64,000 nucleotides of DNA, taken from Owenweeksia hongkongensis DSM 17368 (GTDB lineage: Bacteria; Bacteroidota; Bacteroidia; Flavobacteriales; Schleiferiaceae). A program made the translations under genes and the position numbers. The notes below the pieces were generated by a model. That model made no database searches and was not told the origin of the DNA. It was given only the letters and a program-made list of their open reading frames with translations. Positions 17,933 through 26,804 of the stretch are shown piece by piece. Each line of letters opens with the position of its first letter. Position 1 is the first letter of the stretch. The stretch spans positions 3,038,001 to 3,102,000 of the forward strand of contig NC_016599.1 in assembly GCF_000236705.1 (NCBI RefSeq), read 5' to 3'.

Positions 17933-19969
17933 ATGAATAAAAGAGTACTAGTGGCTGCAATGTCAGTCGTAGTCGTGGCTTGTCAACAGCCAGAAGTTGT
18001 AGAAGAAACTCCAAAAAAGTTAGGTTTTAACCTTGCAGATTTGGACACCACGGTAGACCCGTGTGATGATTTTTACCAATATGTAGCCGGTGGCTGGATG
18101 AAGAATAATCCAATCCCTGGTACTGAATCTCGTTGGGGAAATTTCAACATTTTGGTAGAAGAAAATAACGCTAAGGTGAGAGGTTTGTTGGATAGCGTAA
18201 GCGCTGCCGGAGATCTTAAAAAAGGAGAGTATGATCAATTGGTAGGTGATTTTTATACATCAGCCATGGATTCAGCTGCGGTGGAAGCAAAAGGTATTGA
18301 GCCGCTTCGCCCGTTTTTTAACCTGATTGATGGTTTCAACACCAATGAAGATTATTATCTATCAATGGCTGATTTGAAACTTAGAGGAATCAGAGGTCCG
18401 TGGTCATCAGGTGTAACAGTGGATGATAAAAACTCAAGTGCCTATATTTTTCAGGTTTCACAAAGTGGATTAGGCCTGCCTGACCGTGATTATTACTTGA
18501 AAGAAGATTCAGCTTCTCAATTTATTCAGCAGGAATATCGCAAGCATATTGCTGAAATGCTAGCATTAAGTGGTGTTCAAAATTCAGAAGAGAAAGCGGC
18601 TAAAGTGTATGACCTGGAAAAGGCAATTGCCCAAATTCAAATGAGCCGTGTGGACAGACGTGTGCCTGAAAATGTATACAACAAAATGTCACGGGAGCAG
18701 ATTGTGGCTTTGGCCCCGGCTTTAAAACTGGATGCTTATTTTAATGGCCTTAATGTGAAATTTGACTCGGCAATTGTTGCTCAGCCAGATTATATGAAAG
18801 CCATTGGTGGTGTGCTAAATAATACATCGATTGAAACAATTAAGGCTTACGCCAAATGGCATTTGGTGCACGGGGCATCAGAGTTTTTGCCACATGCTTT
18901 TGTGCAATCAGATTTTAACTTTTACAATAAAACCTTGAGCGGAAGCAAAGAAATGAAGCCTAGGTGGAGAAGGTCTTTGAACACCATAAATAGTGGACTT
19001 GGTGAGCAATTGGGTCACCTTTTTGTAGATCGTTATTTCCCTGAATCTTCAAAGGCTGCTTTGGAAAAAATGGTGGAGGATTTACGTTCGGCTTACCGTG
19101 TGCGCATTGAGGGATTGGAATGGATGAGCGATTCTACTAAAGAAAAGGCTTTGACAAAACTGGAAGCCTTTAACTATAAAATTGGCTATCCAAACAAGTG
19201 GAAAGATTATGGTGATTTAGATATTACTGCGGATAATTTATTCCAAAATGGAGTGAACTTATCTGCGTATGGCATTAAGGAAAACCTTGAAAAACTAGGA
19301 AAGCCAGTAGATAAAGATGAGTGGTTTATGCCGGCTCATATCGTAAATGCTTACTACAGTCCTTCTTACAATGAAATTGTATTTCCAGCAGGAATTTTAC
19401 AACCTCCATTTTTTGACCCTAATGGTGATGATGCCATAAACTACGGAGCTATTGGTGGTGTGATTGGGCATGAGTTTACTCACGGGTTTGATGATAGAGG
19501 TCGCAAATACAATGCTTTTGGAAACTTGGCTAACTGGTGGAATAAACTGGATATGCAGCGTTTTGAAAAGCGCACCGACAGAATGGTGAGTCAGTATGGA
19601 GAATACCAACCTTTGAAAGAAGTGTTTGTAAATGGTCGCCTTACTTTAGGTGAAAATATTGCCGACCTTGGTGGCTTGACTTTGGCGTATTACGCTTACA
19701 AAATGTCGCATGTAGATGGCAAAGATGAGCCAGCTCCAATTGATGGATACACTTGGCAGCAACGCATTTTTATGGGCTGGGGGCAAGTTTGGTCTTCTAA
19801 TCAAACGGATGAATACTTGGGCAACCAAGTGGTGACTGATCCCCACTCGCCTGCTGCCTACCGTGTAAATGGCCCGATGAGCAACATGCCCGAGTTTAAA
19901 GCAGCTTGGGGATGTGAAGATGGTGACGCCATGGTGCGTCCAGATTCTGTGAAGGTTACCATCTGGTAA
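17933..19969 (+). CDS. M13-family (neprilysin/PepO) metalloendopeptidase, lipoprotein
   Basis: A 678-residue enzyme with a lipoprotein signal (VVVAC, lipid-bearing C17). The N-terminal M13 domain begins at DPCDDFYQY. The catalytic C-terminal domain has HEFTH (513-517) with zinc ligands H513 and H517 and general base E514, then ENIAD (574-578) with third ligand E574. The C-terminus ends in KVTIW as usual for the family. It would cut short peptides on the periplasmic side or outer membrane. Its last codons and terminator are echoed 4.5 kb downstream after the RCC1 gene. Confidence 0.95.
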   Translation: MNKRVLVAAMSVVVVACQQPEVVEETPKKLGFNLADLDTTVDPCDDFYQYVAGGWMKNNPIPGTESRWGNFNILVEENNAKVRGLLDSVSAAGDLKKGEYDQLVGDFYTSAMDSAAVEAKGIEPLRPFFNLIDGFNTNEDYYLSMADLKLRGIRGPWSSGVTVDDKNSSAYIFQVSQSGLGLPDRDYYLKEDSASQFIQQEYRKHIAEMLALSGVQNSEEKAAKVYDLEKAIAQIQMSRVDRRVPENVYNKMSREQIVALAPALKLDAYFNGLNVKFDSAIVAQPDYMKAIGGVLNNTSIETIKAYAKWHLVHGASEFLPHAFVQSDFNFYNKTLSGSKEMKPRWRRSLNTINSGLGEQLGHLFVDRYFPESSKAALEKMVEDLRSAYRVRIEGLEWMSDSTKEKALTKLEAFNYKIGYPNKWKDYGDLDITADNLFQNGVNLSAYGIKENLEKLGKPVDKDEWFMPAHIVNAYYSPSYNEIVFPAGILQPPFFDPNGDDAINYGAIGGVIGHEFTHGFDDRGRKYNAFGNLANWWNKLDMQRFEKRTDRMVSQYGEYQPLKEVFVNGRLTLGENIADLGGLTLAYYAYKMSHVDGKDEPAPIDGYTWQQRIFMGWGQVWSSNQTDEYLGNQVVTDPHSPAAYRVNGPMSNMPEFKAAWGCEDGDAMVRPDSVKVTIW

Positions 19970-20036
19970 TCCTTTTTAGAATTGTATAAAATGGAGCGGC
20001 AGCTTTCCTAAGGGAGAGCTGCCGCTTTATTTTGTT
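19950..20036 (+). repeat. Left copy of a ~80-base direct repeat (M13 3' end plus terminator)
   Basis: This segment covers the last codons of the M13 gene (KVTIW, TAA) and the downstream hairpin. It aligns with 24524-24604 over TCTGGTARTCCTTTYTAGRATT, a shared ATAAAATG and the AGCGGCAG...CTGCCGCT stem, with scattered substitutions. Confidence 0.65.
19995..20036 (+). terminator. Terminator of the M13 peptidase gene
   Basis: Ten-pair stem AGCGGCAGCT (19995-20004)/AGCTGCCGCT (20017-20026), 12-base loop, then TTATTTTGTT. Confidence 0.85.
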
Positions 20037-20156
20037 GAACGTACTTGGATTAAACTCAAGTTGCGGGTGTTCCAGATGCGAAGTTGAAGGGGGAGGAGTT
20101 GTGTTTTAGAAATTCCTTACATTCGAAAACCCTTTGACTTAAAACTTGCATAAACC

Positions 20157-20900
20157 ATGAAAAATTGTTACCCCCCCCTGTTCTACAGGAACCTGTTAGC
20201 TTTAAAGCTATTTTTCACTCTTAACCTTGTCATGTTTTTCTGCTCACCTACAAATGCCCAATCAGAGCATGAAACAGCAGTATTCAATGGAACAACTTAT
20301 TACAAAGTATCGGGAAGCTATTATTTACTTGACAATATCGGTCAGGAATTAATTCCGATTAGCTCTTCCAAAATCACATTGAAATATCAGGCGGGAGTTA
20401 CTCAAACCCAGATTGAATCAGTTGAGTCTTCATTTAACCTTTCTTTTGAAAGAAAGGCTATGACCGGGTGGTATGATTATGAATTGAATTCCAGTACTGA
20501 CTTAATTGAGCAAGTAACTAACCTGCAAGCCTCAGAGTTTGTTAAACTAGTCGAAGTATGCGGGCCAATACAATTTCAAATAGTGCCCAATGATAGCCTC
20601 GCTTTTCATGCACCCACACAGACATGGTATAATTGGGGTATACCTCAAACAGAATTGGATGATGCCTGGAATAAAACCAAAGGAGACCCTTCAATTGTTG
20701 CAGCATTTATAGATACGGGTGTTGATTGGTGGCATGAAGATTTTGCTCAAGCCACGGGTACGTCAGGGACGTTTTGGTTAAACACTGCTGAAGATGACTG
20801 GTTAGATCCAAACGACCCCAACAGCGGAGATAGTATTGATAATGACGGAAACGGGTTTATTGATGACTGGAGAGGTTGGAATTTTTTTTCACAACAATAA
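20157..20900 (+). pseudogene. N-terminal part of a type IX-secreted subtilase (S8), ended by frameshift
   Basis: Codes a signal peptide (through TNAQ, about residue 35), an N-terminal prodomain-like region and the start of the subtilisin domain with catalytic D186 in FIDTGVDW. The frame continues to DDWRGWNFF, then hits T8 (20882-20889) and stops at 20900. Reading on after dropping one T gives GWNFFHNNNNVADD followed by HGTGVAGI, the expected S8 sequence, so this and the next ORF are one gene. A C8 tract (20171-20178) occupies codons 5-8, which is unusual in this moderate-GC DNA. The gene is either truly inactivated, phase variable, rescued by slippage, or affected by a homopolymer sequencing error. 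Confidence 0.85.
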
Positions 20901-23133
20901 TAATGTAGCTGATGACACCACCACTAATGCACACGGGACGGGAGTGGCAGGAATATTGGGTGCAAGGAGCAATAATTATATTGGTATTGCAGGAGTATCA
21001 GGTGGGTGGGGTAGCATCGATGGTGTAAAAGTAATGAATGTCAAGATGGGAGAGCCAGGAGTGGCAAATATTAATGCCAATGCCAACGCGTTGGACGATG
21101 CCATTGTGTATGCAGTAGAAAATGGAGCGCATATTTTGAACATGTCTTTGAGGGTTAGTACAAATTTTGTTTCTATAAATGAAGCTATTGAATTTGCTTA
21201 CAATGACTCAAACTGTGTACTGGTAGCTGGTTCAGGCAATCACACAGGCACAGCGAATCCTGTAGATTACCCTGCAAACAACCCATTGGTAATATCAGTT
21301 GCTTCCACTAACACTCAAGACAGAACGGAAAATTGTGGTACCGGTCCTGACCTTGATTTAGGAGCCCCTGGTATTTCAGTACCTATGCTAAAGGTTAATG
21401 ATGAATATGAAATTAATAGGGCTACTTCTACAGCATCCCCCTTTGCCGCAGGTATTGCAGGCCTTATGCTCTCCATAAACCCCTGCCTCGACAATGAAGA
21501 AGTGGGTAATGTGCTTAAAAGAAGAGCCGATCAGGTACATAAAAACAATCCCATTAATCCCTACAATTACAATACTGTTCAAACAAAAACAGGGCATTCA
21601 AATATGGCGGGCTACGGCCGTGTAAACGCTAAACGAGCCGTAAACACAGCCGAGGCCATGAAGAAAAACACCTTGGATTTGTACATCAAAGACCATTACA
21701 GTGATTTTGGATTCCCACAGAGTTACCCTGACACTTCACGCTTTGATGATTGGTCAGACATCTGGGTGCGAAACCAAGCCGATGGTAGAGATAGTCTTCA
21801 AATGGAAGAAATAGAATACTCTTCTGCCAGCCCGGCTTACGTGTATGTAAGGGTGCGCAACAAAAGTTGTGTAGCCTCCAATGGTTCAGACACCCTCAAT
21901 TTGTATTGGACTAAATCATCTTCAGGCAATTCGTGGCCTCAAAACTGGGATGGAACGGACACTACCGTAGGAAATATTATCGGGAGCGTGCGGATACCGC
22001 CACTGGCTGCGGGTGAGGATAGCATTTTTGAATTTCCCTGGACCATTGTTCCTCAAAATGTAAACCATTGGGGAATATGCCTTATGGCCCGTATTGCTTC
22101 ATCTGCCGACCCCATTGTCCCCAATCCCGACCTCTCTGTTGAGATACGGAGTAACAATAACATTGCCGCCCGAAATCTTAAGGTGATGGATATTTTTCCG
22201 GGCAGAGAGCATCCCTATTTCGAGGGGAAAGAATATCCTTATGGAATAAAAATTTTGTCGGGCACTTTTGCCAATACGCCAGCGCTGCCCGTAGAATTAC
22301 GGTTTGATGTGCCCTATGGAATTACAGGAGGCACTTTGGTAGAAGAAGCCGAAATCAAGCTTTTTTTGAGTGAGGAGCTTTGGCAAATATTTTTGAATAC
22401 TTCGTCAAGCGACAGAGAAGGGATAGATGTGGTAGGCGAAAAAGAATTGCTGATTACCTCGCCTCATGCCCGAATACGAAATCTGATATTTGATGAAAAT
22501 GAACGGCATTGGTTCTTTTTTGGCTTCAACTTTTTGACCGAAGAAGTAACCGAAACCTACAGCTATCGCTATCATATCACGGAGCTGATTGACAATGAAA
22601 TAAAGGGGTCGATGAACTTTAACATAAACCGTGAACCACGCGAAGAGTTTGAAGCGGATGCTGGGCCCGATCAATACATTTACCAAGGGCAAAGTACACA
22701 GGCACAAGCAGTAGATATTAATGAAAATGCCACCTACAATTGGTATGACAGCAGCGATAGTTTAATTTATTCGGGCAAAACCCCTACGCTATCACCCACC
22801 GTTACCGAACAGTACAAGTTGGAAGTAATAGCCGAGGCTGACCTGTATAAAGATTATGATGAAATGGTGGTGCAAGTAAACCCTTATGCTATTACGGCAC
22901 TCAACCCAAATCCTGCCTCTACCAACCTTACCATTGATTATGATGCTGATGAAGCCAACTCAGCCTACCTGATTGTACAACCTGTAGTTGGCGGGGGGAG
23001 CAATAATTATATTATCAGTACCTCCCAAAATCAGACTTCGATAAACGTGAGTTCATACGCACCCGGAGTGTATGCCATACTGTTGGTGTGTGATGGCATA
23101 GTGGTGGATTCTGAAATGTTAACGATTCAATAA
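20836..23133 (+). pseudogene. C-terminal part of the frameshifted subtilase, with type IX sorting domain
   Basis: Continues the S8 domain in the +1 frame. Genuine homology begins near 20883; the codons before it overlap the upstream ORF out of phase. Catalytic His is at 20932-20934 in AHGTGVAGI, the oxyanion Asn is probably within the GSGNHTG segment, and catalytic Ser is at 21427-21429 in ATSTASPFAAG. Beta-sandwich domains follow (about 21700-22650), then a PKD/Ig-like segment (DAGPDQYIYQGQ) and a C-terminal type A-like sorting domain (LNPNPASTNLTI ... GVYAILLV). Joined with the upstream piece the protein would be about 990 residues and secreted by T9SS. The RCC1 gene starts 8 bases after its stop. 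Confidence 0.85.
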
Positions 23134-23141
23134 AGAAAGTC

Positions 23142-24524
23142 ATGAAGAAGTTTATTGTCATAGTTACAATGTTTTGTGGTATTTCGGTATGCAAGGCACA
23201 AAGAATTGATGGAGGAGGAGGACACGGTATTGTTAAGTGTAAAGATGGATATGCCTATACAGCAGGGTATAATGATAAAGGGCAACTTGGTATAGGTAGC
23301 TCGTCATCGGAATTTACTTTTACACAAGTAGCTGGTCTGTCACTAATTACGGACGTGGCAGCAGGTGCTGAACATACGTTGGCACTTGATACAGGCGGCA
23401 ATGTTTGGGCTTGGGGTGATAACTCGTATGGTCAATTATGTGACAGTTCATATGTGAACCGAATTATGCCTCACAGAGTTGCCGGAGCTGATAAAATCTT
23501 ATCCATAAGTGCAGGCTGGCGCTTTTCTTTGTATTTACGAGAAGATAGCACGGTATGGGCTGGAGGTGAAAATACAAACGGTCAAGTAGGTACACAGTCA
23601 CCTCCATATTCGGTTAATTATCTACGTCAAATTTCAAATCTCAGTGACGTTATTGCGATTTCGGCTGGTTTCAATCATTGTTTAGTATTAGAGGCAGATG
23701 GTAGCGTGTGGAGTTGGGGTTTTAATAGCTACGGACAACTTGGAGATGGGACAACAAATACCAGTATTATTCCTGTACAGGTTCAGGGTCTCAATAGTAT
23801 TGTTGCTATTGAAGCTGGGTGGAGTGTTTCGTATGCGATTAAAAATGATGGAACTTTATGGTCATGGGGAGCTAATTATCATGGCCAATTGGGGACAGGA
23901 AGCCTTATGGGATCCGGTGTAACTTCCTCCCCTCAATTAGTTGTGGGTTTGGATAGCGTATCAATGATAAGATCAGATGTTGATTTTACATTAGCTCTGA
24001 AGGAAAAAGGAAGTCTTTGGGCTTGGGGTAAAAATTTTCACGGCCAGCTTGGGGATAGCACAAAAGCTGATAGAAACATACCCACAAAAGTAAAGAACCT
24101 CGGCAGCGTTGTTGATGTTGGGGTAGGGTCGGCAGTAGGATATGCTATTAATTCTGTAGGAGAAATTTATTCATGGGGAGCCGGTCCAGAAGGAGCTCTT
24201 GCATCAGATACAATCACCCAAAAACTCACTCCATCATCCATCACACCCATAGCTTGTAACCCTGTTGTTTCCATATACGAGCAAAAAGCCCACAAGACAA
24301 GTATAAAAGTTTACCCGAACCCCACCCGTGGTTTTGTAATAATGGAAGGAACTGAGGGCACTAAAATTGAATCTGTTGAAGTGTATAATACCACCGGGAT
24401 TTCTGTAATGAAAGTGATAGAGCCGGAAAATCGTATTGATATTTCGGGTTTGCCCAAAGGCATTTACTTCATACAATGTGAGGTAGATGGTGAGGTAGTG
24501 GTACAGAAAATTATGAAGGAATGA
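23142..24524 (+). CDS. RCC1-repeat beta-propeller protein with type IX (type A) sorting domain
   Basis: A 460-residue exported protein with a signal peptide (1-19, ending CKAQ). It has about seven RCC1-type repeats of ~50 residues, visible as recurring VWAWGDNSYGQL, VWSWGFNSYGQL and LWAWGKNFHGQL motifs, predicting a seven-bladed propeller. The last ~75 residues are a type A sorting domain (VYPNPTRG, GIYFIQ, then a KIMKE basic tail). Propellers of this class bind proteins or ligands; no enzymatic residues are seen. It follows the subtilase by 8 bases in the same orientation and both carry T9SS tails, so they are probably cotranscribed and cosecreted. Confidence 0.93.
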   Translation: MKKFIVIVTMFCGISVCKAQRIDGGGGHGIVKCKDGYAYTAGYNDKGQLGIGSSSSEFTFTQVAGLSLITDVAAGAEHTLALDTGGNVWAWGDNSYGQLCDSSYVNRIMPHRVAGADKILSISAGWRFSLYLREDSTVWAGGENTNGQVGTQSPPYSVNYLRQISNLSDVIAISAGFNHCLVLEADGSVWSWGFNSYGQLGDGTTNTSIIPVQVQGLNSIVAIEAGWSVSYAIKNDGTLWSWGANYHGQLGTGSLMGSGVTSSPQLVVGLDSVSMIRSDVDFTLALKEKGSLWAWGKNFHGQLGDSTKADRNIPTKVKNLGSVVDVGVGSAVGYAINSVGEIYSWGAGPEGALASDTITQKLTPSSITPIACNPVVSIYEQKAHKTSIKVYPNPTRGFVIMEGTEGTKIESVEVYNTTGISVMKVIEPENRIDISGLPKGIYFIQCEVDGEVVVQKIMKE

Positions 24525-24604
24525 AGGAAGTCACTTTCTGGTAGTCCTTTCTAGGATTTGATAAAATGAGCGGCAGTTTTCGAAAGAAAGCTGCCGCTTT
24601 TTGT
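24524..24604 (+). repeat. Right copy of the direct repeat: remnant of a second M13 3' end plus terminator
   Basis: Right after the RCC1 stop, one frame reads K-E-V-T-F-W-stop (24524-24544), the hallmark end of M13 peptidases (compare KVTIW-stop at 19969). It is followed by the same spacer and hairpin family as 19970-20036. It looks like the leftover tail of a duplicated M13 gene. Confidence 0.6.
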
Positions 24605-24605
24605 G
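24569..24605 (+). terminator. Terminator after the RCC1 gene (GAAA tetraloop)
   Basis: A 13-pair stem (24569-24581/24586-24598, one G-T pair) closed by a C-GAAA-G tetraloop and followed by TTTTTG. Very strong. Confidence 0.9.
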
Positions 24606-24652
24606 TGGCGTTGTCTGTGACTTTGGTTACCAAAACCATTTGCCGAAAATCT

Positions 24653-24660
24653 TACTTTTG
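24653..24660 (+). promoter_or_regulatory. -7 promoter box (TACTTTTG) of the rhodanese/thioredoxin cluster
   Basis: Matches TAnnTTTG and lies 24 bases upstream of the ATG at 24685, immediately after a strong terminator, so it is a plausible operon promoter. A -33 TTTG at ideal spacing is not evident. Confidence 0.5.
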
Positions 24661-24684
24661 AATTCTCAAAAAAATAATAGAAGA

Positions 24685-24966
24685 ATGAAATCATTAAGTG
24701 AACTAATAAACGATCCGGCTACTCACCTTATAGATGTGCGCGAGCCTTATGAAGTGGATGAAGTAAGTGTGGATGGTGCTGAGAATATCCCAATGGGAGA
24801 TGTAGCGGATGAGCTGGAGAAGTTTAAAAGCATGGAAGGAAACATAGTGGTATTCTGCCGCTCGGGTGGTCGTAGTGCCAGCGTAATGCAGTTTTTGCAA
24901 CAAAACGGTGTAGAGAATGTTACCAACGGTGGTGGATATGCTGATGTTCAGGCTCACCAAAAATAA
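24685..24966 (+). CDS. Rhodanese-like domain protein (cytoplasmic)
   Basis: A 93-residue single-domain rhodanese (GlpE/PspE size). Key motifs are LIDVREPYEVDEV near the N-terminus and the active-site loop CRSGGRSA with C58. Such proteins carry persulfide sulfur on the loop cysteine. The start is the ATG at 24685; upstream in-frame codons from 24601 run through the terminator T-run and the -7 box and cannot be coding. It is the first gene of a three-gene thiol cluster, with a lipoprotein rhodanese and a thioredoxin downstream. Confidence 0.93.
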   Translation: MKSLSELINDPATHLIDVREPYEVDEVSVDGAENIPMGDVADELEKFKSMEGNIVVFCRSGGRSASVMQFLQQNGVENVTNGGGYADVQAHQK

Positions 24967-24988
24967 AATCACGTTAAAAATATACAAC

Positions 24989-25372
24989 ATGAAAAAGTTA
25001 GTGTATCTAATGTTTCCAATGCTGGTTTTTATGGCATCATGTGGAGCTCAGAGTACTGGTGATAAGGATGTGACCGTGGCTGAGGCTCGGGAAATGATAA
25101 AGGACGATAAAGTTGTAATCATTGACGTGCGCACACCCGAAGAGTACGAAAAAGGACATCTGGAAGGGGCCACTTTGATTAACTTCTTTGGTGATGACTT
25201 CGATCAAAAAATTGCAGAGCTTCCTAAAGATCAGGAATACTTGGTGTACTGTCATTCTGGAAACAGGAGCGGAAAGGCAGTAAAGAAAATGGAGGAAGCT
25301 GGCTTCACTAATACTCACAACATGACAGGTGGCTGGTCTAGCTGGTCTGCTGAGGTAGAAAGTAAAAAGTAA
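24989..25372 (+). CDS. Rhodanese-like lipoprotein
   Basis: A 127-residue protein with a lipoprotein signal (VFMASC, lipid-bearing C18), placing the domain on the periplasmic side. The rhodanese domain has [15 protein letters not shown] and active loop CHSGNRSG with C88. It is preceded by 22 bases after the cytoplasmic rhodanese, and its TAA overlaps the thioredoxin ATG by one base. Starting at 24917 would add 24 residues in front of the signal peptide and is rejected. Confidence 0.93.
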   Translation: MKKLVYLMFPMLVFMASCGAQSTGDKDVTVAEAREMIKDDKVVIIDVRTPEEYEKGHLEGATLINFFGDDFDQKIAELPKDQEYLVYCHSGNRSGKAVKKMEEAGFTNTHNMTGGWSSWSAEVESKK

Positions 25373-25665
25373 TGGCTGGATTTAAAGAAATTATCAATTC
25401 AGATAAGCCAGTGCTGATTGACTTTTTTGCAGAATGGTGCGGCCCTTGCAAAACCTTGGCGCCTATTCTCAAAGATGTAAAGCAGCAGCTTGGGGATTCT
25501 GTAAAAGTGATAAAGATAGATGTGGATAAAAACCCACAATTGGCTGGAAGCCTAAATGTACAAGGTGTACCCACTTTGATGATTTATAAAGATGGCCAAA
25601 TGAAGTGGCGACAAAGCGGGGTGCTTCCTGCTGCTCAGATCGTCAATCAAATTAAGAATGCATAA
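25372..25665 (+). CDS. Thioredoxin
   Basis: A 97-residue cytosolic-type thioredoxin fold with active site WCGPC (C23, C26), preceded by the usual DFFAE strand, and the cis-proline in GVPTLM. It has no signal peptide. It overlaps the upstream rhodanese stop by one base (TAATG), implying translational coupling. A thiol-disulfide oxidoreductase coexpressed with two rhodaneses suggests the thioredoxin reduces rhodanese persulfides, which is inference. Confidence 0.95.
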   Translation: MAGFKEIINSDKPVLIDFFAEWCGPCKTLAPILKDVKQQLGDSVKVIKIDVDKNPQLAGSLNVQGVPTLMIYKDGQMKWRQSGVLPAAQIVNQIKNA

Positions 25666-26283
25666 TTAAAGGGCTTCCATCCGGAAGCCTTTTTCTTTTA
25701 GGTATTCCAAGGTTTTGGGAAGGGCTATTTGTAAGCGTGGCCAAGCCTTTACACTGTCGTGAAAAACGATAATAGACCCAGGTTGTATGTGTTTAACCAC
25801 ATTTTGATAACATCGCTCACCATCGATGGAAGTATCAAAGTCACCACTCAAAATGTCCCACATTATAATGTTATAATCCTGTTTTAAGGCTTTGGCTTGT
25901 GACTTTTTTATTCTGCCATAAGGCGGACGAAAAAGTTTAGTGTCAGCAAGTAGATCCTGGCAAGCTTTTACATTTTCCAAGTAATCCTTGGTAGTGTGCT
26001 TCCAGCCATTGAGGTGATTGGAGGTGTGGTTGCCAATGCTATGTCCAGCGTCTTTTAGCTGCTGATATACACTCGGGTTGTCGGCTACATTTTTTCCGAT
26101 AAGGAAAAATGTGCCCAAGGCCTGGTGCTTTGCCAATTGCTCTATTACCCAATTAGTGATTTCTGGAGTCGGGCCATCATCAAAAGTTAGGTATACTACC
26201 TTGTCCATTGCTGGTATTTCCCAGGTTAGGTTTGGATAAATAGCCCTTAGCCACCAAGGGGATTTGATCAGGTAGTTTCGCAT
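25666..26283 (-). CDS. Polysaccharide deacetylase (NodB/CE4 family)
   Basis: A 205-residue NodB-domain protein. It has TFDDGPTP (33-40) with catalytic Asp35 and metal ligand Asp36, and HTSNH (86-90) giving the HxxxH zinc ligands. RPPYGR and a C-terminal FHDS motif are also present. It removes N-acetyl groups from a surface or wall polysaccharide such as peptidoglycan or chitin-like glycan. No cleavable signal peptide is obvious; the N-terminus is hydrophobic only in part, so export is uncertain. It converges on the thioredoxin gene with no gap. Confidence 0.93.
   Translation of the reverse strand: MRNYLIKSPWWLRAIYPNLTWEIPAMDKVVYLTFDDGPTPEITNWVIEQLAKHQALGTFFLIGKNVADNPSVYQQLKDAGHSIGNHTSNHLNGWKHTTKDYLENVKACQDLLADTKLFRPPYGRIKKSQAKALKQDYNIIMWDILSGDFDTSIDGERCYQNVVKHIQPGSIIVFHDSVKAWPRLQIALPKTLEYLKEKGFRMEAL
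25668..25697 (+). terminator. Terminator of the thioredoxin operon, inside the convergent deacetylase gene
   Basis: Stem with core GGCTTCC (25672-25678)/GGAAGCC (25683-25689), loop ATCC, extended by A-T pairs and followed by a T-run. It lies entirely within the last codons of the leftward polysaccharide deacetylase gene. Confidence 0.8.
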
Positions 26284-26308
26284 CGTGTAAAATTAGGTGA
26301 AAACAAAA

Positions 26309-26333
26309 AAAACTCCGTACTGGGCGGAGTTTT
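26309..26333 (-). terminator. Terminator between the lipoprotein and the deacetylase genes
   Basis: Nine-pair stem AAAACTCCG/CGGAGTTTT with a 7-base loop. The + strand A8 upstream becomes a T-run on the minus strand, so it ends the leftward lipoprotein transcript. Confidence 0.8.
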
Positions 26334-26350
26334 AGCAAATTGAATTTGAT

Positions 26351-26719
26351 TTAGTTTTTCTTTCCCTTCCAGGTTCCTTCAAAATCTTCACCGATATGAT
26401 TCCAGGTCCCAGACATGGAGTTTCCACTAGCTTGTCCAACAAATCGAATCCGATTTCCGAATAGTTCTACTGTGGCATCCACAGCACCAGATTTACTGAT
26501 TTCTCCCTCTCCTGAAAATGTGAAGAACGGAACAGAATCTGAAACAGCGGTTCCTTCTGCCTTGCCTTCATCATCAATATTTATAGTCCAACTTCCTGTG
26601 TCGTCTCCAGTATAGGTCCCTGACCAGTTTCCTTCATACTCCTTGTACTCCGATTTTTTACAAGAAAATAGTAGGGTAGAAACAGTGAAGAGTGCTAGGA
26701 TTGCTTTATTGAATTTCAT
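26351..26719 (-). CDS. Small lipoprotein, beta-rich, unknown function
   Basis: A 122-residue protein with a lipoprotein signal (LLFSC, C20). The mature part (about 100 residues) is glycine-rich and beta: alternating WSGTYTGDD, GSWTINID, GRAxGT-like and FEGTWKGKK motifs, resembling the small lipocalin-like or META-like beta barrels common in Bacteroidota. The start is the ATG at 26719; upstream Met codons overlap the DUF2723 terminator region. The gene is flanked by terminators and so is its own unit. Function is unknown. Confidence 0.8.
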   Translation of the reverse strand: MKFNKAILALFTVSTLLFSCKKSEYKEYEGNWSGTYTGDDTGSWTINIDDEGKAEGTAVSDSVPFFTFSGEGEISKSGAVDATVELFGNRIRFVGQASGNSMSGTWNHIGEDFEGTWKGKKN

Positions 26720-26759
26720 TTTTAATGAGGTTTTAGTTTGATACAAAGAAAAATAAAAA

Positions 26760-26780
26760 AGCCCCGCAAAATGCGAGGCT
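26760..26780 (-). terminator. Terminator of the DUF2723 gene
   Basis: Hairpin AGCC-C-CGCA/TGCG-A-GGCT with one C-A mismatch, followed on the minus strand by T6. Confidence 0.65.
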
Positions 26781-26804
26781 CTCATATAAAATAGATGTTC
26801 TTAA

